Shown here: positions 53,961 through 64,000 of the stretch, piece after piece | How positions within the stretch are numbered: position 1 is the stretch's first letter | How the letters are laid out: each line of letters begins with the position of its first letter | Origin: Adiantum capillus-veneris | Taxonomy: Eukaryota; Streptophyta; Polypodiopsida; Polypodiales; Pteridaceae | Reading direction: 5' to 3' | NCBI GenBank assembly: GCA_014529385.2 | Contig: CM043960.1 | Coordinates: 117,314,043 to 117,378,042 of the forward strand | Length of the DNA stretch: 64,000 nt | The notes under the pieces: generated by a model | Seen by the model: the letters and a program-made list of their open reading frames with translations, nothing else | The model's database searches: none | Told to the model about the DNA's origin: nothing | Program-made: the position numbers and the translations under genes

Positions 53961-55200
53961 ATAAGGTGGTAAAACCAGTCAGTCCTGAAAGTAGCAAATG
54001 GGCTCAACAGAGAGAGGTATGGCAGGCAAAGGGCAAAGAGAAGGTAGTCGATGAATGGCAGGAGTAGAGAGAACTGGTAGCTAAGATCACAGAAGATCTA
54101 GCCAAGAAGCTACTAGAGCAGTTGGAAAGTTCTGATGCTCGGGTCATTCAAAAGATACCAACCCAGTCTTCTGAGCAAATAAAACCAGATCATTCAGGGT
54201 CTGGGATTCCTGAGACTATGCTGGTTGTAGGTTAGGGACTGGTAGAGGAGCTAGGGAATGTTAAATCAGATAGAACTGCAATAGGAAATAATGAAGGAGG
54301 CACAGTAGGTACAAGAATAGAGGAGTGGCACTCTGTAGATAGTCCCAATTCCTCAAGTTCTCATAATAACTCTAATCAAGAGAGAGAAGAAATTCATGTT
54401 AAGGTCTATGAAAGAATTTAGAAAATGACAGTTGAGCTAGATGACATTATAAAAACTTTGCTTGGGGACACACCTTGAGTAGAGAATGGGTATCACAAAC
54501 CTGAAACCAGCACCATTTAAAGTTTGAATGGAAGATCATCGAGTTGTGTAGGCAACTGGGATGATAGAAAGTATGCAGATAAGGGTGGAAAGAGAAAAGT
54601 TCAAGACCAGCTTCTTGGTACTAGATGTGCAAGGTTCATATGGGATGCTACTGGGGTGTCCATAATTGCGAACGACACAGGTTGTTCACGACTATGCCAA
54701 TCAGACTTTGACAATACAAGGCGCTAGTATAAGTATTCAGATACGGACAAACATCATTAGAAGCTGGAGAAAGGCATTACGACTAGAGGAGCTTAGCCAG
54801 AAGTATGGGGTAAAGAAAATTGAGAGAATGCTGGCAGCAATGAATATTTTTCCGTTGGCTGAGATAGACCTAAATGCAGTATTACTTGACAAAGATTAGG
54901 CTAAAAAGCAAAGGAAGCAATTTCCAGGTCAGTTCATTAAACTGAATTCTGGAGAATGACCAGTTCAGTTAACTGGAAGGCCAGAGAAACTAATCGACTC
55001 TATAGAAGAATCCTTAGATTCCAGTACGCCAGTGATCTCTGAACAAGCACACTCTGAGGAAGTTATTGAAGTTCAAAATGAGGGTTTAGGGCTCAGAAGT
55101 TCCTCTTGGGATTATGGTGAGGAGTCAACCAAAAGGAAGGGAGGTTCAAGAAATCAAAGAATGGAACCTAGGTTCTAACGAAAATCCTAAATTGGTCAAA
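53961..55200 (+). pseudogene. Second gypsy gag-pol linker, no clear protease
   Basis: Charged and Ser-rich frames with stops (EEWHSVDSPNSSSSHNNSNQ; RLEELSQKYGVKKIERMLAA). The expected D[ST]GA protease block is not recognisable. The only candidate, RFIWDATGVSIIANDT at about 54640, lacks the Gly spacing. Either the protease has decayed beyond recognition or it was lost. Confidence 0.55.
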
Positions 55201-55960
55201 GTCAACAAGCATCTAGACCCATGAATGAAAGAAAAAGCCCGCGACATGTTCCAGAGGTACAAAGACGTATTCACATGGGAACATACGGATCTAAAAGGGG
55301 TAGATCCAGAGGTCTGTCAACATAGAATATCGGATGCTAGAACAATGCAAGTGCAACGGTATAGAATGAATCCAAATTATGCTAAGAAGGTCAAGGAAGA
55401 GATCGATAACCTTTTGAGGTTGGATTTATCATTGAACTTGCCAGTACTGACTGGTTATTTCCTATTGTGGTAGTGCCTAAGAAAAATGGAAAGCTCAGAG
55501 TTTGTGTGCATTATCGAAAGCTGAATGTTCATACCATCAAGGATCCTTTTCCATTACCTTTTACAGACATGCTTCTTGATGAAATTGTAGGCCACAAGAT
55601 GTATAGTTTTATGGATGGCTATAGTGGTTATAATCAGATACAAATTGCTCTTGAAGATCGGAGTAAAACTACTTTTATTTATTGAATGGGGAGCATTCAT
55701 ATATCTGGTTATGCCGTTTGGTCTTTGCGATGCTCCAACAACCTTCCAAAGATGTATGATGGAAATATTCAATGAATTTCTCCACCAGTTTCTCGCCATA
55801 TTTATGGACGACTTCACTGTTTATTCAACTGAGAAGAAGCATTTTCTTTTTTTGGAAATGGTTTTCCAACCCTCTAAGGAAAAGCGGATCTGTCTAAGCC
55901 CATTTAAATCTATTTTCTTGGTCTAAAAGGGACAACTATTGGGACATATAGTGTCTAGGA
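55201..55960 (+). pseudogene. Second gypsy reverse transcriptase
   Basis: RYKDVFTWEHTDLKGVDPEV precedes PIVVVPKKNGKLRVCVHYRK, PLPFTDMLLDEIVGHKMYSF, MDGYSGYNQIQIALEDRSKT, YLVMPFGLCDAPTTFQRCMM and the catalytic block FLAIFMDDFTVYS (xMDD intact). Frame changes occur near 55467 and 55680, and a stop near 55923. Confidence 0.93.
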
Positions 55961-56700
55961 ATGGCATAGAGATGGCCAACGACAAGATCCAGTGTATCTA
56001 GCAAGCTAAGGCACCATGCATAGCATCAAAGTTAAGTTCATTCTTGGGATATATCAACTTTTATAAAAGATTTGTTCATATGTTTTCTTCCAAGGCATTA
56101 TCTTTGTATGAGCTCACAAAGAAGAACAGCAAGTTCATTTGGACTGATGAATGTGAGGAGGGTTTTCAAGTATTGAAGAATTCCATAAAAAGTAAGCTAG
56201 TCCTTCGACAACCAAATTGGGATGTTATTTTTCATGTGCATGTCGATGCTTCAGGACTGGCAATGGGAGAAATATTGGCTCAACCAGAAGGGAGGACTGA
56301 TTATCTAGTGTATTTTGCCAGTCGAAGATTCAGTCAGGCTGAACAAGGATATACCATTACGAAGAGAGAAGCCTTAGGAATGTTTTTTAGTCCTACTAAG
56401 TTTTGACACTATTTCCTGGGCAAGCTATTCCATTTTTATATGGATTATCAGTCATTATTATTTTTTATTAACAAAGTCTTTATTCAAGGAGGGTTGATTA
56501 GATGGATGATGTTTCTGATGGAGTTTGAATTTTGCATATTTCATAAGCCCGGTAAAACCCATTGTGGTGCTGATTTCTTATCTAGGAGTGTTGATGGCTA
56601 CTTCAAAGTATCCTCGAGAGATGAGCTAGTGGACGCAGAGTTGTTTCAGGTAACAGTTGAGGAAAATACAGATCGAGAATGGTATGATGTATATTAGTTC
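55961..56700 (+). pseudogene. Second gypsy connection and RNase H
   Basis: Connection: FLGYINFYKRFVHMFSSKAL and KFIWTDECEEGFQVLKNSIK. RNase H: VIFHVHVDASGLAMGEILAQ, YLVYFASRRFSQAEQGYTIT, KREALGM, MDYQSLLFFINKVF and KTHCGADFLSRSVDG. It keeps the connection region that the giant gypsy lacks. One TGA at 56404. Confidence 0.92.
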
Positions 56701-57983
56701 CTTTCCAAAGGAGGATTCCCAAAAAATTGGACTCAGAATCAGAAGAAGGCCCTGCTTATTAAGAGTTTGAAGCTCACCATCATCAGAGGATTGCTCTATA
56801 GACTGGGAGTAGATGGGGTTCTTCAAAGGTGTTTGCCAATGGAAGGGAGAATGCAAGTTATTTCTGAGGCACATGATGAGAATTATGGAGGACATTTATC
56901 CATTGATATTACTTACAAGAAGATTTTGCAAGCTGGATTGTGGTGGCAAACTTTGATATCTGATGTTAGAAGTTTTTGCAAAACATGTGATATATGTTCA
57001 GAGGATGGGCAGACCAACAACCGCTCATATGACTCCTCTCACTCCAGTTCAACCATTGGGAGTATTTATAAAATGGAGTCTAGATTTCATGGGTCCATTC
57101 AAGAATATCGCTCCAAGGAAGAACCGGTATATATTGATGGCCACTTGTTATGTCACCAAATGGGTGGAGGCCAGGGCTCTTCCATAAAACACCGCAAAGT
57201 CCACTGCTATATTCCTATTTGAAAATATTATCTGCCAATATTGATGTCCAATTGAGATTCTTTCTGATCAAGGGACACACTTTACTAATGATATTATGGA
57301 TATTTTGATGGAAATGCTCTCAGTAAAGCACCAAAAATCAACACCATATTATGCTAGGTGCAATGGGCAAGCAAAGAGCAGTAATAAAACCATTAAGACC
57401 ATTGTTACCAAGATTGTGCAAAAGGAGCCACACCAGTGGGATCTTGAGCTCCAGACTACTCTATGGGCCTACAGGATAGCTTATAAAGTCACTACTGGAC
57501 TAACATCGTTCAGGATGGTATATGGTACTGAAGCTCTAATGCGTATGGAATTCGTGATTCCTAATCTCAAGATGGCGGTAGAGTATGGATTGGATTTCAA
57601 TCACAATCTTAAAAATAGACTGGAGGAATTAGCACAACTGGATGAGTTAAGACAACGTGCTATGCTGGAAGAGGAAATTGTTCGGCAAAAGAAGAAAATA
57701 CTGGCATGACAGACGAATCAAAGTTAGGGAGTTCCAGAAGGGCGACTTGGTTCTGCTCTATCAATCCAAATTGGGCCCTAAGAAACCAAATTTTAAGATA
57801 GCTTGGGCCGGTCCATATGAGGTTGATTGGGTGTTTTCCAATGGCATAGTAAGGTTGAAGGATTTATCTAGAATACTGTTGCCAGGTGTTTATAATGGGG
57901 CCAAGATCAAGCTATCTTATTATAATGAGAAAGAGACTTCCAAAGAAAAAGTTACTGGCATTTTGGGAACTAGTGGTGGTTAG
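56701..57983 (+). pseudogene. Second gypsy integrase
   Basis: HHCC: ISEAHDENYGGHLSIDITYK and [10 protein letters not shown]. Core: [20 protein letters not shown] (first Asp), ILSDQGTHFTNDIMDIL (second Asp, about 57260-57310), and YYARCNGQAKSSNKTIKTIV with Lys at the catalytic Glu position. C-terminus: REFQKGDLVLLYQSKLGPKK and FKIAWAGPYEVDW (GPY/F block). No chromodomain. Frameshifts near 57000 and 57670. Confidence 0.92.
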
Positions 57984-58148
57984 GAAAATTCAGAATCCGC
58001 TATTTTAAATCTTTTACATATACAACCTGCACCAGAGCCAATCAGGGTGTCAGAAAAGTCTTAGCATGACAAAACGGTGCCAGTGGTAGAGACAATAGCG
58101 TATCCGAGCCAATATCAGTTTTTATAGGGAAAAGGGCTGGACTGCATG

Positions 58149-58613
58149 CATTAGGAAGAGAATGGGGTCTAGGAGGGCCTCTTTATTTGCCATGAGATTA
58201 TGCAGGTGATTAACATTTTGACAAATAGATGCACACCATGTGTGCAAGAATGGTGGGTGTGTAAGAGAGGTGTAAGAGTGGTCAAAGGATGCACTTTTCC
58301 CCCCAAAAAAGGGGGTGGACAACTTTATGATTTTCGGCCTTTTGTAACTCCTACATATGATCTTTGATTTGAGCGGAGATTACAGACCTGTACTCTACAT
58401 GCAGAGCTCTTTCCATAGATATGTTCCATGATATGGTTTTGCCCGCTAGACTTAAAATTTTATTCTGGGGGGAAAATTGAATTCAAATAAACTAGTCGTT
58501 TTCCCTATTTGAATTAAAAAACTGCTGTTTGATTGATTTCTTAATGCAAGAGGTTTGACTCCCTTAAATTGCCAAATAAAGAGGCCCTCCTAGACTTCAT
58601 TCTCTTCCTAATG
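58149..58613 (+). mobile_element. MITE copy C (465 bp)
   Basis: CATTAGGAAGAGAATGGGG at the left and TCTTCCTAATG at the right, in the same orientation as 5408-5816. The flanks ATG and GTG agree at two of three bases. It is inserted in the second gypsy between integrase and the accessory region. Confidence 0.88.
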
Positions 58614-58745
58614 GTGATAATCATTAAAAGGAACATGAGGAGTATTATCCAATGCATGTATGCCACGTCGCTGACGGTGCACAAAACTCTAGGAACGGTA
58701 AGTAGTGGAGCTTTTATGGTGTAAATGCATATAATAATAAGGTGA

Positions 58746-59815
58746 GTGGGAATTATTCCTCATAAATCTCTTGCACAATGCCTGCCTGCTGTTATACATT
58801 CGCCATCGCCAAGCTCGAAGGCTTCTTCACTGCTGCAACCACACACTTCCTTGTCCGAAGAATCTATCGATGACTACCTATCCTTACTAGACACACCTAG
58901 CTACGGCTTTGATTATCCAAGTAACTCTTCTTCCTCTCCTAACTTACCGACCTCATAGTGCATGAGTAAAAGAAAAATGTCGGAGAAGATGCAGGATACC
59001 ATAGACGAAACTTCGGCACTCATCACCTCTATTAAAGCCTCTCTACCACTTATTCCCCATAGCAAGATACAGAGGTATGTGTTCACCGAACAGGCCGAAG
59101 AGTTACTGCAACTATGGCACTTGCATGTGGTGGTGCAAGCTACCAGAATAGACTTTGACATGGCTATGATCAAGCAGGTTCTTGATTCCTTCAATACCGA
59201 GGATGGTAGTGGTGTTGTCAATGGTATGAAATTCACAACAACTCCTGACAGTATCGCTTATGCTTTCAAAATGCCCAATGAGCTGAAGCCAACCATAGCT
59301 ACTGCAGAACAGATAAGTTCAACTCTCAAAGAAGATGAAGTAGCCAAGAAAAAACACAAGGCTAGTGCACAAGGGGTTCTAGTAGCAGGTCTGGACGTCC
59401 CTGCAGCTTACAGGCTTGTTGTTGAAACTGTTAGCCTGAAAAACAACCCCACGTATGTGTAGAAAGGTTGTTTGCCATGCTTCTTGCAGAGAAATTAGAT
59501 GCTATAGCCAAGATCAACTTATGTCAGATCTTATCTCATAATGTGCTCCAACAGACTGCCAAGTTGAAATCCCATAATGTTTTCAAAGCTTGGTATGTAT
59601 GGTAATTTGTTTACTGGGCAGCTTCTCTAGATAATCATTATCAGGTACGGATGGCTTGGAGTCAGAAGCCCATCCCAGAGACTAACAATGTTGAGCTATC
59701 TTCAGATGAAGAAGCTCCAGGCAATCAGTTGGCTCTAACTGGACAAAAGAGGAAGGCTACACCAGTGGAAACTAGCGGTTCAAAGAAACCAAGGCCTACG
59801 TTGTCCTAAAGCACT
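58746..59815 (+). pseudogene. Second gypsy 3' accessory ORF, globular and basic parts
   Basis: Frame from 58746 (SPSPSSKASSLLQPHTSLSE), one TAG at 58956, then MSKRKMSEKMQDTIDETSAL, IQRYVFTEQAEELLQLWHLH, VVVQATRIDFDMAMIKQVLD and GMKFTTTPDSIAYAFKMPNE. A one-base shift near 59460 continues with ERLFAMLLAEKLDAIAKINL, LSHNVLQQTAKLKSHNVFKA and then GQKRKATPVETSGSKKPRPT, which contains a nuclear-signal-like KKPRP. The segment with GVVNGMKFTTTPDSIAYAFKMP is reminiscent of the putative plant transposon protein domain (PF20167 type). It holds the position of the giant gypsy accessory ORF. Confidence 0.6.
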
Positions 59816-61290
<1,475 letters not shown>

Positions 61291-61295
61291 GGAAT

Positions 61296-61460
61296 ATATG
61301 TGTGTGTATGTATAATATATGCATGTATATGTCTATATCTATGTGTACATATGTATAATATATACTGTCTATATCTATGTGTGTATGTATAATATATGCA
61401 TGTATATGTCTATATCTATGTGTACATATGTATGCATATGTATATGTTTGTATGTGCATG
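61296..61460. repeat. (TATG)/(TATA)-type minisatellite
   Basis: A unit containing GTATAATATATGCATGTATA and GTCTATATCTATGTGTACAT occurs at about 61307 and again at about 61386. Confidence 0.9.
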
Positions 61461-62764
61461 TATGTAGACACTAAGCAAGGGAGCATATCACCCGATGGTT
61501 GAACATTTCCTCTTGGGTATAGTCTCTTTTTAATTGTGGCGTTGTGATCTATGGTCTACTCATGTATGGGTTATCTCAATGTACCCTTGGTTTTACCACG
61601 GTTGAGATTGTGATGATATCTAAAGGGGTGCCACTAGACTATTGGCACTATTGGAATGTACCCTTGGTTTTACCACGGTTGAGATTGTGATGATATCTAA
61701 AGAGGTGCCACTAGACTATTGCACTATTGGTCCCTACTTAGTTCTAATAGTGTGAATGTATCCATGTAGAGAGAGAGGTTTGGGTGTAGACATATAGAGG
61801 TATGTAGATAAGAGCTATATCATAATACTTACCAACCTTTAATGTAGATGTCGGCAGACAAGCGACCACTTACTAGGGAGCAACCCAATCATTCGTCCTT
61901 TGGTTGGTTCACGTCTCGAATGGGCTCCCATCCAGGGTGGACATCGCCTCCAGTGGACCTGAGTCTTGAATCAATAAGTCCAAGCAACGGATTTAAGCGT
62001 ATTTGTAGCTGATTTTTTTGGGAGAATGAGTGTATATTTCTTTTTTCTATTAGCAGGCATGACCCTCTTACACCTACGGAGGTTTCGGCCCATTTGCACA
62101 GGGTCCTCGGCCAGTGGTAGATCCAAACCTCCAGCACGTACTCTCTTTGCAAGATGAGTACCTCCGTTCAACGGAGAGTTGTTTGACTGCTACACTCCAT
62201 AGCAGCTTGCAGCCTACGGTCTTTCTCAGTAGACCATGTCATGGGGGAGCTAGGGAGGGACTCCATACGTGCAAAGATTTGCACTGACAGCACCTTCTCC
62301 TTACTGACCTACTCTCCTCCCATCATAGGGCCCCACTTCTCTTCCATCACAGGGACCCACACCATTCCATTAGACTCTTGCTTCACCCAAGCATCATTGA
62401 CAATCCATATGTGGTCGATGAACTTCTTTTGACAACGTGCGTCTACGGTCGTCTCAGGGTGACTAGCGCCATGAGAGGCAGAGTGGCAAGGGATCCTATG
62501 GCTTTGCTTGTTTTGGTGGTGGAGGGGAGACAGAGTCCCCTATTTTAGAGTGTGTCACTCTAGACATAAAGGATGAGGACATTGTTGCACCGTGCAAGAC
62601 AAGCATGGATGCTACTACAAAGTAAAGTATGTCCATGAAGTTGGCTTTGGTACAGCACAAGACAGGGCGTTTTGATGCCACCTTCAGATTCTTATACACT
62701 CCACATAAAAGGATTGTTTTGTAAAATTTAGAGACCAACAACCCAATCATGCACTCTAAAATAA
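61461..62764. other. No recognised gene; 77-bp tandem duplication at 61580-61735
   Basis: A 77-bp unit starting TGTACCCTTGGTTTTACCAC is present twice (61580 and 61657). The rest, including minus-strand frames at 62171-61889 with a basic Cys-poor sequence, has no family I recognise. It may be residual CACTA sequence upstream of tnp2 or the remains of the second gypsy's lost 3' end. Confidence 0.5.
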
Positions 62765-63687
62765 ATGCAAAACAAGCAATCAAGTGTACGGTGCATAGCG
62801 GCCAACCAGGTCGCAAATCCAGACAAGAACCATCGCGGCAGCAACATGGAAGATACAGAGTGAAAGTGGGCAATGCAAGAAAAGGGAAAACAAGGTGCAA
62901 CAGGATCATCCTACACTCAACAGCACGATGCTCGGGCAAGATAAACTCCCACACACTATGGTTTGAGAATCAAAGCAGCTTGGAAGGACAAATATGTAAG
63001 TTTTTTTACATTGGACCCTAAATCGATTGAGAAAATGCTTTAGTTTATTAATTTCTTTATTATTGTTAACTTAGGAAACTATCACTCTAAGTTGCACAAC
63101 CAAAGAGATCGTCAAGCATTGAGAGCAACTCAAAAATTCAATACTTGGCGATGATTGTTGGAGAACTATCACATCTCTTGGGAGCAATTCAACTCAGGAA
63201 TCGGATCTCTATAGTCGTTAATTATTTTGAGTTATTAATAGGTTTAATTTGGTTTTGGTTATTATAGAGTCGGGATGATCAAACGCATATACCTGTAGAC
63301 AAGGACAAGGATGAGGACGAGGACTTGGACAGTTAGATAATTTTTTATAGTCCTCTTTTACAAGTACAAATGTGGCACAAAAAACTTTATGCTCACATGT
63401 ATATAAAACTCAATTTAAGTTTTGATCTTGTTTGTAATTTTTTAAAATTACTTCTCTTTTGTACTTTAACTTATCAAGGTAAGGTGAAATTTCAAATTTC
63501 AAAGTCTATTGTTTATTTTTTTCCTATACGCTTTTCAAAATGCAATTGATGTTTCATATGTTTTATGCAGGTCAAAAATAAAGATGCTCATTTGTTGGGT
63601 GACCTGAATGAGCACCTTTATTTTTTAGAAGTCATGTAGTAATAATATCCATGATAATAGGCATGGCAATAGCCATGATAATACTCA

Positions 63688-63722
<35 letters not shown>

Positions 63723-63867
63723 ACGAGCATTATCGTGCTTATTGCTCGCAAACCATTGCCGCACCTATTGACGTGCCTATTACCACAAACACAAAGTTTT
63801 CTCTCTCCATTTGTATTTGTTAATGGGCAGCAAATAGGGGTGGTCTTGGAATTTTCCTCTTATAATG
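62765..63867. repeat. CACTA terminal inverted region, right copy
   Basis: Reverse-complement partner of 2659-3740. It includes a (TA)n tract at 63691-63720 where the left copy has ATATATAT. The terminus is CATTA on the inward strand, one C-to-T change from CACTA. Confidence 0.8.
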
Positions 63868-64000
63868 ATGTCCAATAGGACCGGGTATACTCATTGCTAA
63901 TGGTGTATCTTTGTGGAATGGAATTGATGGATTTACATGTAGAAAACATAATGGGGATACTGTGATTGACTATGCTACTCTTCAAATCCATCATGTATCG
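63868..64000. other. Right flank, no gene seen
   Basis: Begins with the ATG target duplication. Only 133 bp, uninformative. Confidence 0.6.

Noticed and set aside
54524-54727. Protease of the second gypsy
   Set aside because: The DATGVS word lacks the D-[ST]-G-[AS] arrangement and the flap partner; not enough to call.
61889-62171. Basic minus-strand frames as a host gene or tnp2 first exon
   Set aside because: No family motif, no matching splice signals and overlap with a region of unknown origin.

Overview
The window is plant nuclear DNA from a large, repeat-rich genome. It holds almost nothing except transposable elements, their wreckage and simple repeats. The basis for calling it a plant is the mixture of families: a CACTA transposon with a plant-type tnp2 gene, Ty1-copia elements primed by initiator-Met tRNA, and a giant Ty3-gypsy element with an Athila/Tat-type tRNA-Asp primer site. 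I cannot name the species, and I see no host gene, tRNA or rRNA gene that I can support.

Layout. The window reads as one stack of nested insertions. (1) A CACTA DNA transposon appears to run from 2659 to 63867. It has CACTA/CATTA termini, inverted terminal regions of about 1.1 kb and an ATG/ATG 3-bp target duplication. Its minus-strand tnp2 transposase gene is in two pieces, 44041-42860 and 12586-11040. (2) The gap in tnp2 is a Ty1-copia element (12587-42854, ACCTT duplication). (3) That copia is split by a giant Ty3-gypsy element (15350-40327, 926-bp LTRs, imperfect AGGG[C/A] duplication, about 19.5 kb of its own sequence). (4) The gypsy is split inside a 3' accessory ORF by a young minus-strand Ty1-copia (32947-38447, GGACC duplication) that carries a single 1330-codon polyprotein. 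To the right, a second Ty3-gypsy (from 44042, 3' end lost) sits inside the upstream tnp2 region. Its gag is interrupted in frame by a 7.8-kb non-coding TG...CA insertion (44860-52649, TCACA duplication). Three copies of a 409-466 bp MITE, a LINE endonuclease scrap, a copia scrap, an LTR/PBS scrap and many (GA)n, (CA)n and (TA)n tracts fill the rest.

Most unusual content. The giant gypsy carries a perfect palindrome of 24-30 bp, repeated in its leader and again at 285-286 bp spacing in its 3' region. It has a second retropepsin-like domain downstream of integrase (Asn for the catalytic Asp), and a 3' accessory coding region of about 1,100 codons (globular, Pro/acidic, coiled coil, globular). 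The second gypsy carries a similarly organised 3' region, so this may be a lineage trait. A strong splice donor just after the primer site and a possible acceptor just before the accessory ORF suggest how it could be expressed. All autonomous elements here look dead. The uninterrupted copia has lost its RT and integrase catalytic residues, and many premature stops fall at conserved Gln or Trp codons, as expected from decay of methylated cytosines.
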